Made by a program: the position numbers and the translations under genes. DNA of 64,000 nucleotides from Diphasiastrum complanatum (taxonomy: Eukaryota > Streptophyta > Lycopodiopsida > Lycopodiales > Lycopodiaceae), in contig CM055102.1 of assembly GCA_029204225.1 (NCBI GenBank), positions 13,290,885-13,354,884 on the forward strand, read 5' to 3'. The notes beneath the pieces were generated by a model. The model searched no databases. It was not told the origin of the DNA and worked only from the letters and a program-made list of their open reading frames with translations. Within the stretch, counting starts at the first letter, position 1. The number at the start of each line of letters is the position of its first letter. Shown piece after piece: positions 50,901-61,478 of this stretch.

Positions 50901-53900
50901 TTCAGATTATGAAATGTGATCTTTTGGTAACTTGAAAGGTACGCGCTCAATTCAGGGAGATCTTTTTGGAGATGGGGTAAGTTTTCTCCTGATTGGAGCT
51001 GGTACTTAACATAATAAATTGCAGCTATTGTAGATTATAGTTGTGGAGAATCTCCATTTTCATAAATTCAGTTCTTAGGTTTCAAAGCTGTTGGCTGGTG
51101 GATGACCGGCACTTGTTTCAATGTCCAATAACAGTTCATTGTGATGTTTTGTGTGTTGTCCTTGTACAGATTTGAAGAAATGCCTACCAACAACTTCATT
51201 GAAAGCAGGTATATTTCGTATATCTGCTTCTATATTATTCATTTTGCCGTCTTGATTATATATATCATTCAAATGCTGAGCATTCTCGTTTTTGCCACTT
51301 TCAGGCTTTAGAATCACTGAAGTAGCTGATTTCATCTAGATAGATTAACATAGTATAACAAGAATATGGAAATATTTTCACTATGGAAATTGTTAATGTT
51401 GAAGTCAATGTGCTTTCATATGGTCACAGTTTTTGGAATTTTGATGCTCTTTTTCAACCTCAACAACATCCAGCTCGTGACTCTCATGACACTTTCTTCT
51501 TGCAAGGTGTACTTTTTGTTCTGCTCATAGTCTGCTACTTTAAATCAGTACTAGATAGAAGCAATACATCAAGTCAACTATTTGCTGATTGCTATATGTT
51601 GGTTCCTAAGGCTTGTTAATAGGTTTTTTTGATCTGGTTTTTGTAGTGCCTGAAAAAGCTCAGTTTTTGCCTGAGGATTATTTGCAACGTGTAAAAGAAA
51701 TTCATGAGCATGGTGGTTACGGGTCTATAGGGTATGTCAAAGTCTATCAAACCTTTGTTTCTATGCTCTTGTTATTAGTTCTAGTTTAAGCATGTGGCAA
51801 GTACATCAAATGCTGTTTGGCACATCATAGCCTATATCTGTATCTATGTTGCACTTTCCGATCGTGATCCGGGAAATCCCATAGGGTTTCCCGGATCGCA
51901 ATTTTATTTTAGTTTTTTTTTTAAAGCTGCCAATATGGGTATCATGTGAAAGGATTTCAAAAGAACAGTTTTGTTGCTTGGTTTCAGATGGTTAACCCCC
52001 AATATCTGCTATTCACTACAATCGGATACTGAAGCAAATGAATATTAGATACTGAAGCAAATCGTTATTCCAGATATGGATTTGCAGATATATTCATTGG
52101 CTATTCAATTCAATTGTATCTATTCTGCTATTCATTTGGATTGCTCCCTGCCCGATGAGAAAAAAATTTGCAAATTTTTTTGCAATCCAGGACAGCGTTT
52201 CTGGTCCCGGCTCACTGGCGATCGGGATTGCACGATTGGGATCGTTTTTGCAGCGGATCGCAATCTGCTGCAACTCAGGGCTATATATATCTACATATAT
52301 GGTCCAGACTGTGTCCTTGGAGCACCTTTTTATTTGATTTTATTTACCCTACAACTCAGTAAAAACCATTTAAAAAAAATCCAATAAAAACGAATTAAAA
52401 ACCATAAAGACCAGATGAAAGACCTTCAAAAGCCCAAAATATGAAAAAAACAGCAAGAAACCATTTCTTTTCAACAATTTAGGAACCCTTATTGGGTTTC
52501 CCAGATTGTTTTTCGGAACGCGTTTTGGAGTGACTTATGAAACTATGAGACTTATGTAACTATGATATTTATATATATGACATGTTGCACTAACTTCCAT
52601 GAAGGCACACTACCCTTCCTTCAAGGATGTGTCTTTAGAGGTTTGAAATCGCAAGATAGGATGCCTGATATGTGCTAGTACTCAATTTTTGGGGCGCAGT
52701 TATGGATACAACTGGAAAAGGGAAGATGCTGAGAAGAATGTGTTGAGGACTCATACAACTGCAGTTTCATCGCGGATGCTGTACAAGTTAGCCCAGGTAG
52801 CAATCATTAACGTTACTTTTAAGTTTGTGGACTATGCTGCAATACAGGGTACTTATATAAAGTGTGTATGTGAGAAGCAAGATTACACTTCCTTGTGTAC
52901 ACTCTAGTGTTATAAATGACAAATGCAATGAAACTGTGGATTGTATGTTGCCACACAGGGTACGTATATAAAATGTGTATGTTAAGAAGCAAGATCACAC
53001 TTGCTTATGTACACTGTAGTGTTGTAAATGACAAATATAATGAGGCTTAAGCTGCAATACCAGCAGAATTAGCACAAAGAGGTAAGCATCAACTTCTTGC
53101 GCTGTAGCGATGAAAGTTGAGGCCAAAGAAGGAAGCATTTATTTGTGTAAAATTGGTTAAATTTGGTGATGGAAGATGCAAGTCTTGTATTGAATTGTGA
53201 ATCTATGAAATATTGGTATTACAGGCAGTAGGCAGCCAGATTCATTGGTGAAGCCATTGCTGGGGCATAAAATGCTTGGTGTCCACCTGAATCTCCCGAC
53301 TGCCAAACATGAAAATGAACTGTTTACAGCCTGAATTCTTTGTTGTCATCAGTGTTCGCATCTCATTTATGAGTTGCTTGCAGCTACACGAGTTCCATGT
53401 CACCTTCCACCTTCTGCTATTGCTGACACTAGAATCGATTCTAGCTACGCAAAGAGTCCATACCCAATCTTGGGCTGATTGCGTATCAGAATCTGCTCTC
53501 GCTACACATCTTTGTAAAAATTCACTTTTTAGTCTTAAGAAATTGAGGGTGTCCAAGATGGACATGTTATGGACAATGACATTGTAATGAAAGCATCGTA
53601 TATGTTTTAGGTAATGTGGTTGTACCCCTCATTGCTCATCTCTTTAGCGAAGTGGCTATACATGATTTCTCTGACTAATAGATGTTATGCCATAAGTCAA
53701 ACACTCTATGATCCGAACAACTATGAAACTGCTATGATCCGTTATCTTCATGAAGCTTTGTGGTGATTGATAGTCTAGATAGCTTGATATATTGATTCTT
53801 TGCTTGATGTTGATAATGTGGTGCCCAAACATTTTATTGGAGAACGTGCATAGATAAAACATAAATGATTGGATGGAAAGCTTATTCTGCAATGGAAGCA

Positions 53901-55394
53901 TCATGTCGGTGAATCATTCAATGAAGATGGCACAAGAATAAGTTATATGGGGACCTCATCACCTCATGCTTAGTTATGGATGTGAGATTTGGGGAGGAAT
54001 CATTCCTAGGGCTAAGTGGGCTGAAATTGAGGGAGTGCAGTATTGGTTTCTTACTCCTATCCTTGTGACTGAAACCAACCTGCTTTCACTAGAAGCCATA
54101 GCAATGATGAGAACAATTTATGTTGAAATATAATGACTATTTTACCCCTTTTTGCTAGACAAACTCATTATATGTAAGTTGTATACATGTGATGGGGTTA
54201 ATTATGTGAAAATATGCTAGTGGCCTAGAACTCGAGCTATTGGTGGACACATCACCATAATATGCATTTACTTTCTGGAGCTTAGCTCCATCATAAAGGA
54301 GCCTCAATGTCCTAGTTTGTATTTCTTATACACGTTTTGGAGCCCAGCACTTGAGTCATGAAGCTTAAGCAAGATTAGTATGAGTTTTGTGTTCTTCGTC
54401 AGTCTAGTAACCTCTCTTAGCTTTTATGGTTTTAATGTTCCATAGGGTTGCGATAGTCCATAGCTAGGTCTATTATTGCAGAGATGCCAACAGCCCCAAA
54501 GACTAAACCATGGTCGTGGTTAAATTTTAGAAGATGGTTTGCACATAAAAGTATTCAACAAAATGAGTGGCCCTAAACATCTCAAAAAGTGAAAGGTTTT
54601 TTGCAAAGGAAGTTACAGGAAGGATATATGAAGACCCTTTAAAAAGGAAAGTTTGACAAACATAAAATAAATCCATATGTTGAGTATTTAGTGCAATGAC
54701 ACATTGATGTGGGATATTTCAATGAAATTAAAACACTACGTTTCTTGTATGCACACAAACTATCATGAGCTACGATCTATGATGGGAAGATGGAACCGAC
54801 CTAAGTTGAAATGGGAAGGGCATCCCTCATATGCAACAAAGGAACTCCTCATTCGACTAGGGATTGAAAGACTTGTGGGCACAAAATTGATGACCTATAC
54901 ACAAGTTCCTCAACATAATATACTCAGGCACTTTGGGAAGATATATCCTCAAGGCTCCCTTTATTTATTGAAGTATTTAAGAAATAACTGGTTACGTAGG
55001 ACTTGCTTGCATTTAGATGGACACATTTGTGCTTTATAATTACAAAGGCATTCTTATGTTCTATAGCGTACCTTATTTTGGTCCCCATAGACCTCTTTTG
55101 GTCTCGGTGGATATTTATAGAATGCGTCATTCTATTCTATACTATCCTCATCTCAGCACCTTCATAGTCAAGGTTTCCGATTATCATGGTTTTCTCAGAC
55201 TTCCTGTTTACTCGACACACTTGGCATTTCTTATCACGTATGTTGTTTCTTATCATTGGTATTTGTACTTACATTTATATTATATGCATGTTTCTTTTAC
55301 AGATTTGGAGACATTTCATATGCTCCCACTTGCTCCACACACTCGATATGTACTTATTCATCTTGTATGCCTTTTGGCATGGAAAAGACATTAA

Positions 55395-55450
<56 letters not shown>

Positions 55451-56931
55451 GGGTCGCAGCTCTCTCTCGCGCTTCATCGCAGCTGATCCAGCCAGAGATG
55501 CCCTGCTGATCGCGATGCCCTACTGATCGCAGGTGTGCCCTCCCCCATCACTATGGTGATCTGCTACTGCTTGCGAATCTACACCTGAACAGAACTACAC
55601 CTAAACGGAAATCTGCAGGTCTGACCATCGATAATCTATGCTATGCTCATGGGCTTACACCTAAGCGGAAATCAGAAATCTCGTACACCATCTGCCCGAA
55701 TTGCCAGCGTGAACCATGGCCAAAAATCGGAAGGGAGGAACATCTGCCCCTGCTCCTCAATCCTTTGACTCCACCGCCTCAGCCTCAATGGCTTTCGCAC
55801 CTCCAACTTCGCCTCAGCCATCTTTAGCTTCTAGCATTGCTTCAGCATCCACCTCACCTTCACCTTCTATTCCAGTCGCAATCCCTATCTCTCCATCAGA
55901 TCCTATTCTTGTTAATAGTGAATCCATTATAGCCGACCCTTTGACCCCGAATACCCCAGATGATGACTCACTTCTGCCTCCAGCCTTTATGATCTCCATC
56001 ATTCTTATGATCAGTTACGTTCCTATGAATATCTCAACGACCATCGAAAACTTCTTTCTCTTGAAGCTATGTTCCAAGCTGTTCAATCTCATCTTCAAAA
56101 ACTAGATTCGTCTATCGACGATCTCAAGAAAGAAGTTGCAGCTATCAAAATCGAAGCTTCCTCTCATTCGAGTACTTCAGCAAAGATCCAACAACTTGAA
56201 AGTCAAGTGCAACAACATCATACCGTTGTCCGTTCCTGGGCAGATGTGCTTAAAGGTCCTAATAGTGTTGTTCTACCACCTCCACCATCATTTATCTTGG
56301 CTACGTTCACCGAGAGCCGTTTGCGAGAGCGAAAGGCTCTCAATGTCCGAGTCAGAGGTATTACGAACTCCCATGATGCTGTTGGTGAAGCTAAAAAGTT
56401 TCTTGAAGAGAGTCTTCAACACCACCACAAAGATATGGATACTGCATGGCGGCCTAAGAAAGATCCAGGTACTCTTGTCATACGTTTTTCATCTACAACT
56501 GGTCGTCATGAAGTGTTAGGGAAGAGATCCACATTGCGGGGCACCACGATATACCTGGATGAAGACCTTACGTTCATTCAGGTTCAAGAACAGAAAAAAG
56601 CAAAACAGGAGGCTCTAACGAATGGAAAGAGATTGATCTACAAAGATGGTATCATTCGCTTTGTAGATATTAAACCTGTTGCTATTAATGAGATATCTGA
56701 GATTGTTCAGAGTTAGTGAGAGAGTTAGAGCACTGAAGAGATGCCAGTTGAATCTGTAAATGGTCTTTGTACCATATAATCCTGGATATTATCCTCTTCT
56801 TAGTTAGTTTGGTTTTTAGTTATGTTGTTTGACGGCATTGCTCCGTCTTGGTTCGACTTTATCTGATGTACTCGTTCGTCTTATACGCCTTTTGGCATGG
56901 AAAAGACGTTAATAAAGCTTCTTCTTCTTCT

Positions 56932-56985
<54 letters not shown>

Positions 56986-59900
56986 AGCAATCTGGAGCAC
57001 ACATGTAGCGCAATCTGATTGCACACCCGATTCCTAAAGCACACCTAGAAGCGCAATTTGGAGCAGAGCTGAAGCACACCCGGAGCGCAATCTGGAGCTG
57101 TTAGAGATGCTGGAAGAGCATGTAAGATGCTCGATTGAGTGGAACAAGGAGGTTACTGAAAGCACTGGGTCTGCATCTGTACCTGCAAAGCCTGCTGCTT
57201 TGAAGACTACAGGGTCTTTTGAACGGCAGGAGCACACTGCACCTGATGGAAGAAGATATTCAGGGGTTTGAAGGCCAAGCTGGAATTGTCATCTTCGGGA
57301 AGATAATACGAAATTGTGGACAGAGGTAGACACGCTGAGACGAGCTCCTTGCACAGCCGATTCTCGCTACACCGGAATCGCCTACCAAAATCAAGGAGCT
57401 GGAAACTAAGATCGAACCACAAAAGGAGCAGGCCATGTCTTGGGCATCCGTGCTTAAACAAGGAATTAAGTCTACCGCATCCATTTCCTCGGTCATCTCA
57501 GCTACTCTTATGGAAGAAAGGCTATGTGAAAGCAAAGCTTTCAACATTAACTCAAAATGCTATAGAGGAGGCAAAACGCTTTCTTGACACCACATTCGAC
57601 CACCATAGTGAAGGGGTGGATTCGGCCTGGGGCACGGAAAAAGACAATACCACCTTGATTATTGCTGCAGAAACAGTCTCAACTGTTTTGAAAATGAGTA
57701 GAAGCAAGATCATACTTCTCGGATCTAAGTTTTACTTCAGCCGCCAGCCGTAGGGATGCCTTGAGGCAAAGAGCCAAACTGAAGAGCACCCAAATTTTCA
57801 TGGACGACAACCTTACATACAAGTGGCAGAAAGATGTCAAGCTTTCCAGGACGCCAAGACATCAGGACGGAGGGTGATTTACCGAGATGGCCAAATTCGT
57901 TACCTTGACAGTACTCCTAGCGGCTCTCGCCAATTAGGAAATTGGGGCCCCCGGGCACAGGTGCATCTCGGGGCCGCATCCCGGGGCCCCGTTCACACCG
58001 GTTACATGTTGGAGTTTGGAATTGTAACGGTATACACTCATCTTTCACTGCTGGAGACCTTATCAATTTCATTACAGGGAGAGACATCCTATTCTTTATG
58101 GAGGCACATGAGAGCCAGGTTAGAGGACTGCCTACATTTTCAGGATATAGATGGGACTCCGTATATAGGTCAGAGATGAGAGCCATGAGTGGCACAGGTT
58201 CAGGTGGAGTTGCATGCTTCTATCGAGAGACATTACATCTAGTTATGGGAGTTCATCACACATGATGAACATGCACGTTATATCTTGGTTCGCCTTTCAG
58301 GATGTGACATTGGCTTAGACAGGGATCTCTTCATTGCACCTTGCTACTTCCCCCTAGATTCCTCTTCCTTTGTGGAGGGCATTGGTTCTCCATATGCTGA
58401 TTTGTCTGCAGACACTTTAGGTTTGCCGATCAAGGGTATGTTCTTCTCACTGGCGACTTTAATACTTGAACCATGGTGCGACAGGTTGACTTTCATGATG
58501 CTCTTGGTCAGTTACGTATCCAGGCCATTGATTGTGATGATATGGGAATTACCAGGATTTCAGCCGATTCATATGGACCTATCATTGGATATGGAGAGTA
58601 TTTGTTACAACTTGGTGAAGCCCATGAGTTAGCCATCTATAATGGCCTAGCTTGTTGGCCTGATTCGAGTAGCTACATGTGCCATCCCCACAGTGACAAA
58701 CACAGTGTCGTCGACTACCTCTTGGGGTCACCATCCCTTATCCCATTGATATCACACTTCCAGATTCTCCCCACCACTCTCTTTGACCACTCTTTCATGT
58801 CTTTTCATCTTGTTTCTATACTATCCCGACCACCTCCCTCTCACTCCTTCATTAATCGTGCATCCAAATATACTTTCACATACACACACATATATCCAGA
58901 AATGCGAAGAGGCCCTTATTTCTTTACTAAGCCACTTTCCCCATGATAGCCTGTTGGAAACACAAGCTGACTTTCTCACATCACTCCATTCGGCTGCTTC
59001 ATTTTCCTTCCCTTCAAAACCTTATCGACGTCCTTCTAGCTCCTTTTGTCCCATTCAACCTCTTGGGTTTGATGATGAGTGTTATGTACTTATATTCCTG
59101 CCTGAGTGTGAACATGTCAGACTTGTAAATTTGTAAATATTGGTGTTTTGTAAAAATGTAAATATCAGGTTTCTGGTAACTTGTTGTCTCGCTTTTTTAT
59201 GGTATAGGGTACTGGGTCTTAATTTAGAGGCTGTTGGACTGACCTCCTAAAAAGTAGGAGAGTTGACCGGTCAACGGGACACGTGTCATATGCTCATTGG
59301 GACACTTGGTCCAGTGCACAAGTGACACGGGTCTGACGGTCCTCCTACTTGCTTGCCAATGTGTTAGGGTACTGCCAAGTGGCAAGTGTCGATTGTGCGT
59401 GGGGTTCGCCATGTGTCGACGTTAAGAAAGGGTCAGGGTTAAGTGGGTGCTTGAGGATTGTGTATAAGTGAGCCTAGAGAGAGGCATTCCTCATCATAAT
59501 CTATGCAGCAAGTGGCTGGGAGGAGACTTAGCAGCAGTGCTCTTATTTGTTTATATGGATAGTTTGCCATGTACTTTGAGGAGAAATCAATAAAGCTGGG
59601 AAAAGAAATCAACAACAAAGATATGGGGTTGTCTTGGTTAAGTTTTTGGATGGCGAGGTAAGGAGATTTGTGCCTCAAAAATAGGGGTAAGTCTTTGTCA
59701 GACTATTTGTGTTAATTCATGGTGATATCCCATCAATCAGATATTTCTTAAGCTGTAGAATCGAAAAATTAATAAAATGATTTGTATTATATCTACATCA
59801 ACTGCATCAAAAAACAATTCAAAACATGTTATGACACAATGAAAAATAAGCAAGCTAATGGAATTGGTACAGCTGAGATTATGTATCTTGTATGATGACA

Positions 59901-60134
59901 ATGTTAATATCCTCTGAAGTTATAGCCTTGTTAGTTTCATCTTCATCACGATTTTTGCATGCATACACTCTTAATCTGTTGTCTTGGCTCGTTTACAAAG
60001 CTCATAGTACTGGTTTTGTTGCAATGTCATGCTTAGGATGGATTTACCCCAAAACGTTACTTTTCAATAGATCGTGTGTTTCGAAATGAGGCAGTTGACA
60101 GGACACATCTTGCTGAGTTTCATCAAAATTGAAG
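39783..60134 (+). CDS. Cytosolic phenylalanyl-tRNA synthetase alpha subunit, 5' 13 exons (3' end not in window)
   Basis: Exons: 39783-39968, 41662-41784, 42822-42911, 44435-44491, 44721-44776, 45028-45120, 50086-50176, 50939-50976, 51170-51208, 51430-51506, 51647-51731, 52700-52796, 60037-60134. Phases join correctly through exon 12 (344 residues). The N-terminal tRNA-binding, winged-helix part includes [28 protein letters not shown] and [20 protein letters not shown]. Then come [27 protein letters not shown] and [14 protein letters not shown]. The class II catalytic domain has [46 protein letters not shown] and motif 2, [20 protein letters not shown]. The enzyme charges tRNA-Phe as an alpha2-beta2 tetramer. 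About 120 C-terminal residues, with motif 3, are not in the window. Exon 13 has one extra base after HQ (60124-60128), giving a stop at 60130. Intron 7 appears to be GC-AG. Introns 6 and 12 are 5.0 and 7.2 kb and contain transposons. Confidence 0.85.
40814..40915. repeat. Near-perfect hairpin in intron 1 of the PheRS gene
   Basis: Arms 40814-40860 (47 nt) and 40868-40915 (48 nt) pair with a single mismatch and a single one-base bulge; the loop is 7 nt. The arms begin CGCTTCCTGTAACTAATG. Candidate MITE, or primary microRNA or inverted-duplication small-RNA locus. It lies in the sense direction of the host intron. Confidence 0.9.
41327..41381 (+). repeat. (CT)n(CG)n compound microsatellite in intron 1
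   Basis: About 36 bp of CT followed directly by about 20 bp of CG. Alternating CG of this length can adopt Z-DNA, and methylated CG in plants is usually lost quickly, so a pure CG run is unusual. Confidence 0.9.
42702..42786 (+). repeat. (TG)n(AG)n compound microsatellite in intron 2
   Basis: About 30 bp TG followed by about 54 bp AG, ending 35 bp before exon 3. It is the same composite as at 1717-1815. Confidence 0.95.
43003..43090 (+). repeat. Dispersed repeat with GTTCCGGAAT and T-run (copy 1)
   Basis: Contains GCGGAACGCTGGTTCCGAAA, then GTTCCGGAAT (43031-43040) and a T-run leading to GGGTTTT. Related blocks lie at 43600-43690, 45950-46065, about 48000-48055 and, more loosely, 51850-51935 and 52490-52530, all inside introns of the PheRS gene. 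Confidence 0.55.
43600..43690 (+). repeat. Dispersed repeat with T-run and GTTCCGGAAC (copy 2)
   Basis: T-run then GGGTTTTTTCCAGGG, GACGTCGGACGC and GTTCCGGAAC (43649-43658), ending near GTTGTTCCGACGCATC. The order of T-run and palindrome is reversed relative to the copy at 43003, so the family may be a short element with similar ends. Confidence 0.5.
45177..45269 (+). repeat. (CT)n and (CA)n microsatellites in intron 6
   Basis: An interrupted CT tract followed by about 46 bp of CA, beginning 57 bp after exon 6. Confidence 0.9.
45950..46065 (+). repeat. Dispersed repeat (copy 3), next to the hAT relic
   Basis: GCGTAGCGTTCTAAGAGTG, GCAGCGTTCCAAATCAGAAC, then a T-run and GGTTTTATTT. It resembles copy 1 in order. 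Its position just beside the hAT transposase fragment makes a hAT-derived MITE family possible. Confidence 0.4.
46844..47260 (-). pseudogene. hAT transposase fragment (DUF659 region)
   Basis: The minus-strand frame 47185-46844 reads [19 protein letters not shown], then [20 protein letters not shown] and IGGLPWVF. V-x-D-N-A-S-N-Y followed by W-T/S-x-C-A-x-H-C-I-D-L is the signature of the DUF659 part of plant hAT transposases (RNase H-like fold, first catalytic Asp). Just upstream RRRTITDFS (about 47230-47260) continues it in another frame. The C-terminal dimerisation region was not identified. It lies antisense inside intron 6 of the PheRS gene. Confidence 0.8.
47952..47990 (+). repeat. (AC)n microsatellite in intron 6
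   Basis: About 19 AC units. The open frames with runs of THTH or VCVC come from this repeat. Confidence 0.95.
51866..51897. repeat. Short palindromic hairpin in intron 11
   Basis: GATCCGGGAAA and TTTCCCGGATC pair perfectly around a 10-nt centre. It belongs to a region with a T-run (51911-51922) that resembles the dispersed repeats in introns 3 and 6. Confidence 0.75.
52828..53047 (+). repeat. Tandem duplication, about 110-bp unit, in intron 12
   Basis: Unit 1 (52828-52937) and unit 2 (52938-53047) share CAGGGTAC, TATATAAA, GTGTATGT, AGAAGCAAGAT, ACACTT, TGTACACT and GTAAATGACAAAT-type words in order. The duplication begins about 30 bp after exon 12. Confidence 0.85.
53958..54134 (+). pseudogene. 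Non-LTR retrotransposon ORF2 C-terminal fragment
   Basis: A plus frame reads [20 protein letters not shown], then [12 protein letters not shown] and [13 protein letters not shown] to a stop. L-x-Y-G-x-E-I/V-W-G followed by a W-x-x-I/V-E block is the region behind the RT domain in plant L1-like elements. It is the first of three consecutive plus-strand LINE-derived units in intron 12. Confidence 0.65.
55300..55448 (+). mobile_element. Conserved LINE 3' end and (CT)n tail (unit A)
   Basis: TTTGGAGACATTTCATATGC (about 55303), ACACACTCGATATGTACTT and GCCTTTTGGCATGG, then AAAAGACATTAATAAG, lead into a 50-bp CT tract (55399-55448). The same succession of blocks is found, on the minus strand, at 61503-61590 and 63159-63265. 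Confidence 0.85.
55449..56983 (+). mobile_element. ORF1-only non-LTR element (half-LINE) with CTT/CT tail
   Basis: The unit begins exactly where the CT tail of the unit before it ends. It has a 5' leader of about 267 bp, an ORF1-like coding region (55716-56716), a ~200-bp 3' UTR containing CGCCTTTTGGCATGGAAAAG (from 56887) and a (CTT)5-6(CT)n tail (56918-56983). No ORF2 sequence is present. The shared 3' end links it to the ORF2-bearing copies in the window, so it was probably mobilised in trans by them. Confidence 0.75.
55716..56716 (+). pseudogene. LINE ORF1-like RNA-binding protein, one frameshift
   Basis: Frame 1 (55716 to about 55985) gives [18 protein letters not shown] and a Ser/Pro/Ala-rich, probably disordered N terminus. 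A single frame change around 55975-55990 moves into a second frame that runs to 56716. This has a coiled-coil stretch ([31 protein letters not shown]) and then an RRM-like and C-terminal region ([45 protein letters not shown]). This is the layout of L1-type ORF1 proteins, which coat the element RNA as multimers. The second frame alone is 215 codons. Apart from the frameshift it looks well preserved. Confidence 0.7.
56984..59079 (+). pseudogene. L1-like LINE: degraded ORF1 and ORF2 endonuclease (unit C)
   Basis: The unit starts right after the tail of the ORF1-only element. The 5' part holds a decayed ORF1 ([20 protein letters not shown] near 57440; [15 protein letters not shown] near 57870, which aligns with [13 protein letters not shown] of the unit before). 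ORF2 begins near 58000 with an APE-type endonuclease: [12 protein letters not shown] (Asn of motif I), [10 protein letters not shown] (catalytic Glu), LTGDFNT near 58450 (GDFN motif) and a final [10 protein letters not shown] in place of the usual S-D-H. Frameshifts and stops occur at about 58263, 58450 and elsewhere. The RT is missing; the copy is cut by an LTR-like sequence at about 59080. Confidence 0.8.
59080..59700 (+). mobile_element. Probable solo LTR (gypsy-like)
   Basis: Starts TGTTATGTACTTAT, like the chromovirus LTR at 31597 (TGTTATGTACC), and may end TTTGTCA at 59700. Inside are a possible TATA (GTGTATAAGTG, about 59459) and a poly(A) signal (CAATAAAG, about 59589). No primer-binding site or polypurine tract flanks it, and no matching 5-bp target duplication was seen, so the edges are tentative. 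It interrupts the ORF2 of unit C. Confidence 0.5.
59701..60036. other. End of PheRS intron 12, no other feature
   Basis: AT-rich intron sequence ending in the acceptor GCTTAG before exon 13. Confidence 0.5.
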
Positions 60135-61377
60135 GTTTGTTTCTGATTGGTCTTCTTTTACCAGCTGGTTTTCTCTTCGTTTTATTTCTGGACTATATGT
60201 GATATGAGGATGAATTTTTGTCAACTATAAATTTTTGCACATTTTAAATAAAAGTTCTGAATACCTGTGCAATTTTCTTATTGATGCTTCATTTTCTAAG
60301 AAATTGAGTGGTCATTTGATGTAGAATTTTGCAAGTCATTTGAATCAACGGGCTATCTTTGGAACTCCAGATTTGCATATTATGCCTGACTGGCAAAGAT
60401 GTGGCGCCATGTGTCTCTTAGCATGAGTTTTTAGAGTCATAACAGATAGTTAGCAGGTTTTGGATGAATGAATGCTTGGGTTTAAAAAGAAGTGCTTCTT
60501 GGCTTTTTCTCAGAATCAATTACGGTTAAGTTTGACATGAAACTCACAAGACATACGATTGCATTCATTTACCATCCTGACAGCCTTTCTTTCATTTACC
60601 TTAGCTGGTACGAAATTCAGACTCCAGAGATTGTTTCTATTAAATGAGATGTAAATCAACAATTAGCCTTCATGACAAAGGCAAAGGCAAAGAGCTCGGG
60701 GTGGCATTGACAGGTTGCAGCTATGGACATCTCACTTTTGCAAGGCTGTGTATCATGGTATATAGACCATAGCATTTGGAACGATTGGTAGGGAACGTGC
60801 AAAAGTCCCCACTTTATTTAAGGGACACAAATCTTAGCAAACGATAGGGGCTCTTAGTGAATATTACTACAATTGATTCACTTAAAAGAAAAGCTTAAGA
60901 CAAACATGGTGTGAGTAGGACTACTCACCATGTATCTGTCAGTAAAAGAGTTCAACCCTTAATTTTTCTCTAGTACAACAATGCACGATTGACTGCACAC
61001 CGGCTACAGGTGACGGCTGTGATGTAGAATCTCGGCGCTCTGCCGTACCTGTAACAATAATGATGCACGATGCAAATGTTTAAAGTTTAAACTTTAATGG
61101 ATTATTATGGTCGAAAAACTCAGACAGGTCACAGGTGACATGAGACACAGTCACAGATGTTAAAAATCACTAATTAATAATTAGTAATGAAATTCTAGAT
61201 TGAACTTTGAAGTTTTAGGCTTTGGCTTTAGATCAAACAAGAATTACATGTAGAGAAAGTGAGGTTGGATTGAGAGAGAGTTTACAACAAATATGTTCAA
61301 TTGTGGTGCAACATCAAGTAGCAATCAACAGATTAGGTGAGGAAGGAGGGGAGCGTGGAAGATGTGGTGAGTGTCTT
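60135..61377. other. Downstream intron or post-gene sequence, no exon seen
   Basis: The next expected PheRS residues (a L-V-C-D-R-G-L-T-L-type block) were looked for in all plus frames and not found. Either the intron continues past 64000 or the gene ends here as a broken copy. Confidence 0.4.
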
Positions 61378-61418
61378 TTGAGAAGAAGAAGCTATATTAT
61401 GTCTTTTCCATGCCAAAG
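61378..61418 (-). mobile_element. LINE 3' end remnant (third minus-strand copy)
   Basis: On the minus strand, TTTGGCATGGAAAAGACATA is followed by ATATAG and a short (CTT)4 tail. Only about 40 bp of this copy remains. The CT tail of the neighbouring copy starts immediately before it. Confidence 0.65.

Positions 61419-61478
<60 letters not shown>

Noticed and set aside
59892-60089. 65-codon plus frame ending near exon 13
   Set aside because: It is out of phase with the conserved PheRS exon, which occupies the same bases with a strongly conserved reading frame.
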